Below, one piece after another: positions 32,431 to 40,433 of a DNA stretch of 64,000 bases (position 1 is its first letter; every line of letters begins with the position of its first letter). Source of the DNA: Mesorhizobium comanense (GTDB lineage: Bacteria; Pseudomonadota; Alphaproteobacteria; Rhizobiales; Rhizobiaceae); NCBI RefSeq assembly GCF_005503535.1, contig NZ_SCNN01000019.1, positions 55,365-119,364 on the forward strand, written 5' to 3'. Both the position numbers and the translations under genes were made by a program. Below the pieces are notes generated by a model. The model was not told the origin of the DNA, made no database searches, and worked only from the letters and a program-made list of their open reading frames with translations.

Positions 32431-32883
32431 ATGATCACCTTCCGCAAGGCTGTTGCCGCTGATCTGCCCGCCATCGTCGCCATGCTGGCCGACGATCCGC
32501 TGGGCGCTTCCCGCGAGGACGCTTCCTTGCCGTTGGCGCAAGGCTATCTCGATGCCTTTGCCGCCATCAGCGCCGATCCCAACCAGTTGCTTGCCGTGGC
32601 CGTTGACGGCGCCGAGGTGGTCGGCACATTGCAGATCACCTTCCTCGCCGGGCTTTCGCGCAAAGGCGCCTTGCGCGGGCAGATCGAGGCGGTGCGGGTT
32701 GCCGCCGGCAGGCGCTCCGGCGGGATCGGGCGGAAAATGTTCGAATGGGCGATCGAGCAATGCCGGGCACGCGGCTGTGTCCTGGTCCAGCTCACCACCG
32801 ACAAGGGACGGGCGGACGCGCACCGCTTTTATGACAGCCTCGGCTTCACCGGCAGCCATATCGGTTACAAGAAGGCACTTTAG
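32431..32883 (+). CDS. GNAT-family N-acetyltransferase
   Basis: 150-residue acetyl-CoA-dependent acyltransferase. It starts MITFRKAVAADLPAIVAMLADD, with strand beta4 GTLQITFLAGLSRKGALRGQIEAVRVAAGRRSGGIG containing the pyrophosphate-binding R-x-x-G-G-I-G, and ends HRFYDSLGFTGSHIGYKK. All GNAT motifs (C, D, A, B) are present. Substrate unknown. Family members of this shape often modify small amines or antibiotics. The ATG at 32431 coincides with the start of homology. Confidence 0.9.
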   Translation: MITFRKAVAADLPAIVAMLADDPLGASREDASLPLAQGYLDAFAAISADPNQLLAVAVDGAEVVGTLQITFLAGLSRKGALRGQIEAVRVAAGRRSGGIGRKMFEWAIEQCRARGCVLVQLTTDKGRADAHRFYDSLGFTGSHIGYKKAL

Positions 32884-32898
32884 ACCTCGTGCTGAAAG

Positions 32899-33543
32899 TT
32901 ACCGTGGTCGTTCGGCGTCTTCCTCGTTGTACAGACTGAACACGTTGCCCTTGCCATACTCTTCCTCCAATTGCCTTTTCGCCTCATCGAGGTTCTCGGC
33001 AAGGATGCTGACGCGCTCTCCCGGTTTGTCGGGATCTACCGTCCGTATGATCGCCTTGTATACTTTCACCCATCTCGGCCCCGGTGCTTCCAGGCAAGCC
33101 ATCTGATGCCGCACGTCTATATGCCTCACTTCGGCAAAGCCCGACGCGGTGAACTGAATTGCGGCCGCGGCCGATGCCAATTCCGCCGGCAAGGCTCCAA
33201 GATTGGTAGGTGTCTCCGGCGTCGCAACAAGCTGATATGATCCAAACTTCGCGTCAGCCACTCTGTACTTGAACGTCCAATCGAAGACATGGAAACCACG
33301 GCCGGCCAATTCCAGGTAACTATCTGGACGCGGTACCGTGCCAAGAAGGTGCACTTTTGAAACTGTCGGCAGCTCCACGAGCTTCGCTTCGATGCCCGGG
33401 ATGTCCATCAGGTCACTGCGAAAGGCGTCGATGGGAATGGGGCCTTCGCCAGCTGTGATGAACGCAGCCACCTGACCGGTGGAGTCGGCTGCGATCCATA
33501 CGCAATCGATCTGCGAAGGGTATCGTCTGCTGCCTGTAGTCAT
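32899..33543 (-). CDS. Immunity-protein-like protein of unknown function
   Basis: 214 residues, no signal peptide or membrane segment. The opening DCVWIAADSTGQVAAFITAGEGPIP resembles a stretch seen in SMI1-like or other polymorphic-toxin immunity proteins. The rest (YLELAGRGFHVFDWTFKYRVADAKFGSYQLVATPETP) is unfamiliar. No toxin gene is next to it, so if it is an immunity protein it is an orphan. The gene is somewhat lower in GC than its neighbours. The ATG at 33543 is the only good start. Treat the immunity assignment as tentative. Confidence 0.62.
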   Translation of the reverse strand: MTTGSRRYPSQIDCVWIAADSTGQVAAFITAGEGPIPIDAFRSDLMDIPGIEAKLVELPTVSKVHLLGTVPRPDSYLELAGRGFHVFDWTFKYRVADAKFGSYQLVATPETPTNLGALPAELASAAAAIQFTASGFAEVRHIDVRHQMACLEAPGPRWVKVYKAIIRTVDPDKPGERVSILAENLDEAKRQLEEEYGKGNVFSLYNEEDAERPR

Positions 33544-33673
33544 TGGGATTATCCGACTGGAAGTGATTGGCCCAGTATATAACAGTAGCGGATTTTATTC
33601 GGTCGCAGCTTTCTGCAGGGCTGGCGCATCGGCGAAATCTTTCAGGCTCTATTCAATTTGCCGGCAAGAGCGG

Positions 33674-33700
33674 ATATAGGTCAGCTAGGTTGACCTATAT
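33674..33700. promoter_or_regulatory. Perfect 10-7-10 inverted repeat upstream of the aminotransferase
   Basis: ATATAGGTCA, 7 bases, TGACCTATAT. It ends 23 bases before the TTG start at 33724, overlapping the probable promoter or leader, so it is a strong candidate operator. The rest of the 33544-33723 gap shows nothing else. Confidence 0.65.
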
Positions 33701-33723
33701 AAAATCGTCGCGGGAGGCGTGAC

Positions 33724-34932
33724 TTGACCCTTTTGAACCTCTTGGCTTCGCGCTCCTCGCGAATGAAAGCCTCCGAAATCCGCGAGCTCCTGAAGCTGCT
33801 CGACCAGCCCGACATCATTTCGTTCGCCGGCGGCATTCCCGATCCGTCGCTGTTTCCAGCCGACGCCATCCGCGATGCCTATGCCGATGTGCTCGGCGGC
33901 TCCGAAGCCGGTGCGGCACTGCAGTACCAGGTCTCGGAAGGCTATCTGCCGCTACGCCGCTGGATCGCCGGCCAGATGGGCAAGCTCGGCGTCGCCTGCG
34001 ACGAGGGCAACATCTTCATCACCTCGGGATCGCAGCAGGCGCTGGATTATCTGGGCAAACTGTTCCTGTCGCCGGGCGATACCGCGCTGGTGACGTGGCC
34101 GACCTATCTCGGCGCGCTGCAGGCCTTCAATGCCTACGAGCCGCGCTACGACCGGCTGCGGCCCGAGGGCGGCAACATGACGCCGGTGGCCTACCATGCT
34201 GCCGCCGCCGCAAATGGCGGCAAGGTCAAGTTCGCCTATCTGGTGCCCGACTTCGCCAACCCGACCGGCAACACGCTGGACGAGAAGCAGCGTGAAGCGG
34301 TGCTCGACCTTGCCGGCGAACTCGACATCGCCGTCATCGAGGACGCTGCCTACAGGGCGCTGCGCTATGACGGGGAGGGCGTGCCGCCGATCCTGGCGCT
34401 GGATTGCGCCCGCTCGGGCGGTATCGACAAGGCGCGCACGCTCTATTGCGGATCGTTCTCGAAAATCCTGTCGCCGGGCATGCGCGTCGGCTGGGTCTGC
34501 GCGCCGCGCCATGTGGTGGAAAAGCTGGTGCTGATGAAGCAGGCCTCCGACCTGCACAGCCCGTCGATCAACCAGATGGTCATGCACCGCGTCGCCGAAT
34601 CCGTGTTCGACGGCCAGGTGGAAAAGCTCATCGGCGCCTATCGCGAGCGCCGCGACGGCCTGCTTGGCGCGCTCGAGGCGCACATGCCGGCAGGCATCAC
34701 CTGGAGCCGTCCGGAAGGCGGCATGTTCGTCTGGGTGACGCTGCCGGAAGGCAGCGACGCCACCGAACTGCTGGCGCGGTCGGTGAAGGAGGCGCGCGTC
34801 GCCTTCGTGCCGGGCAATGCCTTCTACGCCGACGGCACCGGGCGCAACACGCTGCGGCTGTCGTTCACGCTGGCCGACCGGCGCGCCGTGACCGAGGGCA
34901 TTCCGCGGCTGGCGGCGCTGCTCAAGGGATAA
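33724..34932 (+). CDS. PLP-dependent aminotransferase (LysN/2-aminoadipate type, class I/II)
   Basis: 402-residue fold-type I transaminase. Features: ISFAGGIPDPSLFP near residue 31, the LVPDFANPTGNTL loop near 178, IEDAAYRALRY with the PLP-ring aspartate, and the Schiff-base lysine in YCGSFSKILSPGMRVGW near 245. The overall pattern matches LysN, 2-aminoadipate or multi-substrate aminotransferases related to the MocR effector domain. The TTG start at 33724 is supported by GGGAGG six bases upstream. A perfect inverted repeat sits just before it. Substrate not determined. Confidence 0.9.
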   Translation: MTLLNLLASRSSRMKASEIRELLKLLDQPDIISFAGGIPDPSLFPADAIRDAYADVLGGSEAGAALQYQVSEGYLPLRRWIAGQMGKLGVACDEGNIFITSGSQQALDYLGKLFLSPGDTALVTWPTYLGALQAFNAYEPRYDRLRPEGGNMTPVAYHAAAAANGGKVKFAYLVPDFANPTGNTLDEKQREAVLDLAGELDIAVIEDAAYRALRYDGEGVPPILALDCARSGGIDKARTLYCGSFSKILSPGMRVGWVCAPRHVVEKLVLMKQASDLHSPSINQMVMHRVAESVFDGQVEKLIGAYRERRDGLLGALEAHMPAGITWSRPEGGMFVWVTLPEGSDATELLARSVKEARVAFVPGNAFYADGTGRNTLRLSFTLADRRAVTEGIPRLAALLKG

Positions 34933-34951
34933 TCCCGCCGCCCCAAGCGGT

Positions 34952-35878
34952 TCAGGGGCCGCTATGCGTGCCTTTGATCGTGTTGCCCTCCAGCTTGGTG
35001 AACGGCACGAAGGACAGCGTGCCGCCATTGTAGATGTCAGCGCGGGTAACCTGGAACGTGCCGTCGGCTTCCTGGTGCTTGGTGACCTTCAGCACATGCT
35101 GGGCACCGGGCGGGCCGACCGGAATGACCATCATGCCGTTCGGTTTCAGCTGCTGGAGCAGCGGCGGCGGGATGTGGTCGATGCCGCAGGTGACGATGAC
35201 CTTGTCGAACGGCGCTTCCTCCTGCCAGCCATAATAGCCGTCGGCATTGCGGGTGGTGATGGCCTTGTATTCGGAATAGCCCCTGGCGATCAGCGCGTCG
35301 TAGAGCGCGCGGGTCCTTGCCGCCAGCGGCTTGATGATCTCGATGGAGAACACCTTGCCGGTGAGGTTGGCGAGATAGGCCGACTGGTAGCCGGAGCCGG
35401 TGCCGATCTCCAGCACCTTGTCGCCGGGTTTTATCTCCAGCGAATTGGTCATGCGCGCGACGCTGTGCGGGCCGGTGATGGTGACGCCATAGCCGATGTC
35501 GAGATAGTGCCACTCATAGGCGCGGCCGAGATTGGCCTTGGTGACGAACTCCTCGCGCGGCGTCATCAGATAGGCGCGCTTGTCGCGATCGTCCCAGACA
35601 TCCTTGTGGGCGATCAGGGCCTGGAAACGGTCCCAGCGCTGGCCGAGGAAACCGGCATCCTCGCCGCGGTTCTTCTTCATCCAGTCGATGAAGGCGGCGC
35701 GGCTGTCCATTGGCGGCATGGCGCCGGGATCATAGGGGACAGGCACGTCGGCCATGGCGGCCGGCGGGCGCGCCAGCAGCGCGCCGGCGGCGGCGAGCAG
35801 GAATTGGCGGCGGGGCAGGTCGAGGCGCGGATGGTCCGCGTCCGCTCCGACCTCGATGCGCATCTGGCGATCCTTCAT
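34952..35878 (-). CDS. Protein-L-isoaspartate O-methyltransferase family protein with Tat-type leader
   Basis: 308 residues. The PIMT core is clear: PHSVARMTNSLEIKPGDKVLEIGTGSGYQSAYLANL with the SAM-binding glycines near residue 145-165, and ITTRNADGYYGWQEEAPFDKVIVT. The N-terminus carries LPRRQFLLAAAGALLA, a twin-arginine-type export signal, which is unusual because cytosolic SAM is the cofactor. Either the mature enzyme is membrane-tethered or exported with bound ligand, or the leader is not functional. The ATG at 35878 follows GGGAG. The usual cytosolic Pcm has about 210-220 residues, so the N-terminal extension is a genuine addition. Confidence 0.87.
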   Translation of the reverse strand: MKDRQMRIEVGADADHPRLDLPRRQFLLAAAGALLARPPAAMADVPVPYDPGAMPPMDSRAAFIDWMKKNRGEDAGFLGQRWDRFQALIAHKDVWDDRDKRAYLMTPREEFVTKANLGRAYEWHYLDIGYGVTITGPHSVARMTNSLEIKPGDKVLEIGTGSGYQSAYLANLTGKVFSIEIIKPLAARTRALYDALIARGYSEYKAITTRNADGYYGWQEEAPFDKVIVTCGIDHIPPPLLQQLKPNGMMVIPVGPPGAQHVLKVTKHQEADGTFQVTRADIYNGGTLSFVPFTKLEGNTIKGTHSGP

Positions 35879-36153
35879 GGCAGGATACTCCCGCGGCTGA
35901 CAGGTCCGGCGAAGCATCGCTCGCGAGCAGCGGTTTGACAACCGGCTCGGCCCATACATTTCGGTAAGATCGGCGAAGGCCGCGAGGCCGGGCTTGAAAC
36001 GCTGGAGTGTTCAAAGTCCGGACAGGTCCAAGCGGCGGCGCTGATTCCCGCCTGCTGTATTTTCCCGAGTACTTCGCAATTCCGATGTCGATCCGGCGAA
36101 TCTAGACTGAATTATTGGTCCCGGCGGCAATGAAATTGTCCTGTAAGGCATAA

Positions 36154-37188
36154 ATGTCGACAGCTCTGGACAAGACGCAAGCAAGTTCCATACGGTGCGT
36201 TTCTTGGAGCAGGCGGGGGCGGCTACTCTTGAAGAAGAACGTCTTCTCATCGGTCGATCTGCCGGGGCATCTCGACGACGGCGCGCGGTTCTCGCTCTGG
36301 CAGGATATCCATGTCGCCGAGATCTGGTCGGTCGAATATGCGATTTCCCGCAAACTGCCGTTCGCGGCGGCCATCGAGGCCACGGCGATCGGGCCGCTGG
36401 TGCTCGGCCAGATGGCCGGAACGATCCAGCATGCCAGCCGCAAGGCGCGCAACATCGCCGATGACGGCCGCGACGGCTATCTGCTGTTGATCAACAATGG
36501 CGACACCAGGCTGAGCGGTGCCCAGGCCGGCCGCGACTACAGCGTCGGCAGGGGCGAGGCCGCGCTGGTTTCGGCCTCGGAAGCGCTGGAAATGAGCGGC
36601 GGCGACAGCAATATTTGGGCCAACATCGTGGTGCCGCGCGACATCCTGGAGAGCGCCTTCGCGCATGTCGAGGACCGGCTGGCGCTGACCATTGCCGCCG
36701 ACAATGAGGCGCTCGGCATGCTCAGGCGCTACTGCAACTTCCTGGAGGCGGGGCCGGCCCTGGTCTCGCCGGACCTTGTCGCCCATGCCACGCAAACCAT
36801 CGTCGACCTGATCGGCCTGGTGACCGGCGCCAAGGGCGAGCCGGCCGAGCTTGCCGGCCTGCGCGGCCTGCGGGCGGCAAGGCTGCAGGCCATACTCGAC
36901 AAGATGCGCGATAATTTCGCCGATCCCGCGATATCGGCCCAGCAGGTCGCCCACCAGTTGCGGCTCTCGGTGCGCTATGTCCATGACATCCTTCAGGAAA
37001 GCGGGGCGAGCTTTGCCGAGCGCATCCTGGAATTGCGCCTGCAAAGGGCGCTGCGCATGCTTTGCGACAGGCGCAACGACCGCATGCGTGTCAGCGAGAT
37101 CGCGCTGCTGAGCGGCTTCTCCGACATCTCCTACTTCAACCGCTGTTTCCGTCGCCGCTTCGGCTCGACGCCGAGCGGCGCCAGGTAG
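36154..37188 (+). CDS. AraC-family transcriptional regulator
   Basis: 344 residues. The C-terminal 100 residues hold the double HTH (AISAQQVAHQLRLSVRYVHDILQESGASFAERILELRLQRAL and VSEIALLSGFSDISYFNRCFRRRFGSTP). The N-terminal 200 residues form an AraC-like ligand or dimer domain related to the FeaR/AraC-binding-domain-like group (SLWQDIHVAEIWSVEY). The ATG at 36154 follows AAGG. It lies upstream of and co-directional with two outer-membrane protein genes, which could be its targets, though this is only positional inference. Confidence 0.9.
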   Translation: MSTALDKTQASSIRCVSWSRRGRLLLKKNVFSSVDLPGHLDDGARFSLWQDIHVAEIWSVEYAISRKLPFAAAIEATAIGPLVLGQMAGTIQHASRKARNIADDGRDGYLLLINNGDTRLSGAQAGRDYSVGRGEAALVSASEALEMSGGDSNIWANIVVPRDILESAFAHVEDRLALTIAADNEALGMLRRYCNFLEAGPALVSPDLVAHATQTIVDLIGLVTGAKGEPAELAGLRGLRAARLQAILDKMRDNFADPAISAQQVAHQLRLSVRYVHDILQESGASFAERILELRLQRALRMLCDRRNDRMRVSEIALLSGFSDISYFNRCFRRRFGSTPSGAR

Positions 37189-37256
37189 CGCATCCGGGCT
37201 GTCCGCCGGCTGGCGCAAAGGCCACACCGGGCGGGAAAGCGCGATGGCGCGCGCGT

Positions 37257-37305
37257 GGACAAGTCCGGTGCGGTCCAGCCCAAGACGTGGCGCGACGAAC
37301 AATGC
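37257..37305 (+). repeat. Leader segment repeated upstream of both outer-membrane protein genes, copy 1
   Basis: About 49 bases containing TGCGGTCCAGCCCAAGACG and ACAATGC, matching 38176-38223 at roughly three quarters or more of positions. Confidence 0.55.
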
Positions 37306-37373
37306 GAGACCGCGAAGTATCGCCGCGGAGCCTGTTCGCGGCGGCCAACATTTCGGGGATCGCGGACAAGCAC

Positions 37374-38096
37374 ATGAAAACAGCTCTTCTCGCCACAGCC
37401 TTCATATTCCTGTCTGCCGGCATGGCTTCAGCAGCCGACGCCGGCGCAACCTTGCCGGTGGCCGCCGCATACGACTGGTCCGGCGCCTATATCGGCACGC
37501 AGGCCGGGTACGGATGGGGTGACGCACGGGTTGGCCAGACTTTCCTGCCGGACAGTTTTGGTGGCTATGGCTGGGATTACGGCAGCCTGTCGGGCGGCTT
37601 CGGCGGCCTTTACGCGGGCTATATGAAGCAGTTCGGCAGCGGCGTGGTTGTCGGCGTCGAAGGCGATTACAGCTTCGCGAACTTCAAGGACACGACGCTC
37701 TATCAGGCGCTGGGTGTCGATGATCCGGCCTTCGGCGGCTTGCTCGAACTGAGTGCCGTCGGATCCGTTCGCCTGAGGGCGGGCTACGCGATGGACCGGT
37801 GGCTGCCCTTCGTGACGGGTGGCCTGGCGCTGGCGAAATACAGGCATACGACCGTCGATCTTCCAAGCGGAGACGCCTATGCCGAGGCTGCGGACACCGT
37901 CACCGGCTATACGCTGGGCGGCGGCGCCGAATATGCCGTCACCGACAATTGGGTGGTCCGGGGCGAATACCGCTTCGCCGATTTCGGCCGCCACACTTCG
38001 ATACGGCACTCGACCTTCGATGGAAGCGAGGTCAAGCCCGACGCGATCGAGCTGAAGACGCACGATATCCGGTTCGGCATCGCCTACAAATTCTGA
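37374..38096 (+). CDS. Outer-membrane beta-barrel protein (Omp25/RopB-like)
   Basis: 240 residues. A signal peptide MKTALLATAFIFLSAGMASA is followed by the start typical of Rhizobiales porin-like small barrels, YDWSGAYIGTQAGYGWGDA. Alternating strands follow: SGGFGGLYAGYMKQFGSGVVVGVEGDYSFANF, RAGYAMDRWLPFVTGGLALAKY and VVRGEYRFADFG. The last residues IRFGIAYKF end in the aromatic Phe expected for BAM-assembled barrels. It likely has eight strands. It may stabilise the envelope or act as a surface antigen. Downstream lies a second barrel protein with a related leader. Confidence 0.9.
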   Translation: MKTALLATAFIFLSAGMASAADAGATLPVAAAYDWSGAYIGTQAGYGWGDARVGQTFLPDSFGGYGWDYGSLSGGFGGLYAGYMKQFGSGVVVGVEGDYSFANFKDTTLYQALGVDDPAFGGLLELSAVGSVRLRAGYAMDRWLPFVTGGLALAKYRHTTVDLPSGDAYAEAADTVTGYTLGGGAEYAVTDNWVVRGEYRFADFGRHTSIRHSTFDGSEVKPDAIELKTHDIRFGIAYKF

Positions 38097-38175
38097 GACG
38101 GCCCTTGCTGCCGGCCTCAGTTCGCACTGGTGCCGAAAGGCGACACCGGCGCTGCAAGCGCGGCGGCGCATTCCA

Positions 38176-38223
38176 GGACAATTCGGATGCGGTCCTGCCC
38201 AAGACGCGGAGGGCGGACAATGC
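38176..38223 (+). repeat. Leader segment repeated upstream of both outer-membrane protein genes, copy 2
   Basis: 48 bases with TGCGGTCCTGCCCAAGACG and ACAATGC, the counterpart of 37257-37305. It ends 91 bases before the second barrel gene. Confidence 0.55.
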
Positions 38224-38314
38224 AACACCGGGCGGGTCGGCCGTGGTGGCGGCCGATCTGACGGTCATCTTTCGCCGGACGCGGGGTCCGGGACGCATTT
38301 TTCAGGGGCTCTCA

Positions 38315-39139
38315 ATGCATCGCTTTACGCTCGCCGCGGCATCGCTTGTCGTCACGACATCGGCTTTCGCCGCGGACGCCTTGCCGCCGCTGGCCGGGGA
38401 GGCGGCGGGGGCGCCGCATGTATCCGGTTACGGCGAAGCCTATCTCGGCGGGGTCCGCTTTGTCGGCGACGACTACACGACCCGGGTCGGTGGGGGTGCG
38501 GCGCGCGTCAATATCGCCTTCGCGCAGCGCTGGAACCTGCAGGGCGACGTGAGCTACGACCGCATATGGGGCCACTACGACCCGCTGGACGCCACGCGCG
38601 GCGCGATCCACGGCTTCTATCGCGATCCCGACCGTTTTGCCGCCGGCATCTTCGGCGCCTACACGACCTTCGGCTTCGGCGACGGCGTAAACGTGTACAA
38701 TCATGCGGTTGGCCCGGAAGCCCAGCTCTACCTCGGCAACCTGACCCTTTACGGCCAGGCCAGCGTCGGCCAACTCGCCGTGAACGATTTTCGCGGCGAC
38801 CAATGGGGCGTGCGCGCCGTGGCGCGTTATTTCGTCCACCAGAACCTTCGCCTCGATGCGGAGTTCGCCTTCAACCGGACCGACTATAACGACGCCTATG
38901 AGGACTTGGTCGGCGCCGCCGTGCAGGCGATGTACCGGTTCGACGAAACACCGTGGGCGGTGTTCGGGCGCTACGAGTTCGAACGCAGGAAATTCGAAAC
39001 GTCCACCGAGGACACCAGGGCCAACAAGTTCGTCATCGGCCTGCGCGCCAGCTTCGGAAGCAGCACACTGTTCGACGAAGACCGCAATGGCGCGACCATG
39101 GACACCTACCGGCCCGCCTCGGTAATCAGCACCAAGTGA
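38315..39139 (+). CDS. Outer-membrane porin-like beta-barrel protein
   Basis: 274 residues with a signal peptide (LTLAAASLVVTTSAFAAD region). Amphipathic strands alternate through the protein (VSGYGEAYLGGVRF, YTTRVGGGAARVNIAFAQRWNLQGDVSYDR, WAVFGRYEFERRKFE, NKFVIGLRASFGSSTL). Unlike the preceding barrel, it ends in a polar tail after the last strand. The ATG at 38315 follows AGGGG. It is co-directional with the Omp25-like gene and has a related leader segment. A narrow-specificity porin or adhesin-like barrel is possible. No exact family is assigned. Confidence 0.78.
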   Translation: MHRFTLAAASLVVTTSAFAADALPPLAGEAAGAPHVSGYGEAYLGGVRFVGDDYTTRVGGGAARVNIAFAQRWNLQGDVSYDRIWGHYDPLDATRGAIHGFYRDPDRFAAGIFGAYTTFGFGDGVNVYNHAVGPEAQLYLGNLTLYGQASVGQLAVNDFRGDQWGVRAVARYFVHQNLRLDAEFAFNRTDYNDAYEDLVGAAVQAMYRFDETPWAVFGRYEFERRKFETSTEDTRANKFVIGLRASFGSSTLFDEDRNGATMDTYRPASVISTK

Positions 39140-39306
39140 GGCGGCGGTTCGTGCGGCTGAGGCTGTCCGGAAATGTGCCAGCCGTCGCCCAGGGCGGCTT
39201 GCCGGATATCTGGCGAAGCCGGACAGGGGATGTCAGCTGACATCGCCGCGCGCATTGACGATGCCCCCGCCGAACCTAGATTGGGCACCTTCGAGGAGGT
39301 GTCTTC

Positions 39307-39735
39307 ATGGAAACCCAGGAACTGCATCGCGGCCGGCTCATCGACCACATCCATCTGGTGGTCGCGGATCTGGCCGCCAGCCGGCGTTTCTACGAGGCGG
39401 TGCTGCGTGTGCTCGATGTGCCGATCGGCGGCACGGCGGCGGATTATTTCTGGTGCGACGAGCTGTTCATCTCCAGTGCCGACAGCCGGGCAGCGCTGGG
39501 AAAACTGACTGGCCGCCATCATCTGGCGTTCCAGGCAAAGGACCGCGCCATGGTCGATGCCTTCCATGAGGCCGGGCTCGCCGCCGGCGGCAAGGACAAT
39601 GGCGCGCCGGGCGAGCGGCCGTATCACCCCGGCTATTACGCCGCTTTCCTGCTCGATCCCGACGGCAACAACATCGAGGCCGTTTATCACGGGCCGGCCA
39701 ACCGAAGCGCGGCTTCGGTCAAGATCACGTTCTGA
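39307..39735 (+). CDS. VOC-family (glyoxalase/dioxygenase fold) protein
   Basis: 142 residues with the vicinal-oxygen-chelate fold: IDHIHLVVADLAASRRFYEAVL at residues 12-33 (metal-binding His), HHLAFQAKDRAMVDAFHEAGLAAGG in the middle and YAAFLLDPDGNNIEAVYHG at the end (metal-binding Glu). The second metal His falls in GRHHLAF. Members include lactoylglutathione lyases, fosfomycin-resistance-type transferases and extradiol dioxygenases, so the reaction cannot be named. A strong GAGGAGG ribosome site precedes the ATG. Confidence 0.9.
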   Translation: METQELHRGRLIDHIHLVVADLAASRRFYEAVLRVLDVPIGGTAADYFWCDELFISSADSRAALGKLTGRHHLAFQAKDRAMVDAFHEAGLAAGGKDNGAPGERPYHPGYYAAFLLDPDGNNIEAVYHGPANRSAASVKITF

Positions 39736-39794
39736 TCGGCTTTCCATTTCTCGTATCCTCGTATACGAGATTGTAAGCCGCCGTGAGGAATCGT

Positions 39795-40418
39795 ATGCGC
39801 CCGTTGCCTGAAGCCGTGCCGTTTTTCAGCCAGTGGGAAACGCCCGATATGACCCTGGCCGTGCTCGCGGACGGGGCTGATATGGCGCTGAGGCGCGACC
39901 CCTTGTGGCGGGGATCGGGTGCGGCAACGCTGGACGAATACGCGGTCTGGGCCGCCAATATCTGCGGCATGGCCTGCCTGAAGATGATCCTGGCGACGCG
40001 TGGCGAGATCGTGCCGACGATCGAGCTGGCACGGCGATGCACCTCGTATGGCGGCTATGTCGTCAATGAAGCCGACCAGTCGATCAAGGGGCTGATCTAC
40101 GCGCCCTTCGTCACCTTCGTGGAGGAAGCCTTCGGCCTGCGGGCGCAGGTGATGACAAGCGTGGCGACGGCGGACATTCCGTCGATCCTTGAACGGTCGC
40201 GCTTCTTCATCGCTTCGGTCAGCAGTTCGATCCGCTGGCCCGAGCGCGAGCCGCCATCGAAGGGCGGCCATCTCGTGCTGGTCACTGCGGCTTCGGACGA
40301 AGCTTTCCGCTTCCACAACCCTTCCGGCCATACCGCCGCCACACAGGCCAACGCAGTGTTGGCGCCTGCGGATTTCGACCGTTTCTTCGCCAATCGCGGC
40401 ATTGCCGTCACCATTTGA
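39795..40418 (+). CDS. C39-like cysteine peptidase family protein
   Basis: 207 residues, cytosolic (no leader). The papain-like C39 fold is indicated by the N-terminal PFFSQWE, the helix around Cys in AANICGMACLKMIL near residue 55, and GGHLVLVTAASDEAFRFHNPSG near 160, containing the His and Asn/Asp of the triad. It is followed 15 bases later by a D-alanine--D-alanine-ligase-like gene, which makes an operon. The pair might process and ligate a small peptide. The ATG at 39795 is preceded by GAGGAA. Confidence 0.8.
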   Translation: MRPLPEAVPFFSQWETPDMTLAVLADGADMALRRDPLWRGSGAATLDEYAVWAANICGMACLKMILATRGEIVPTIELARRCTSYGGYVVNEADQSIKGLIYAPFVTFVEEAFGLRAQVMTSVATADIPSILERSRFFIASVSSSIRWPEREPPSKGGHLVLVTAASDEAFRFHNPSGHTAATQANAVLAPADFDRFFANRGIAVTI

Positions 40419-40433
40419 GCTTGAGGGATTTTC

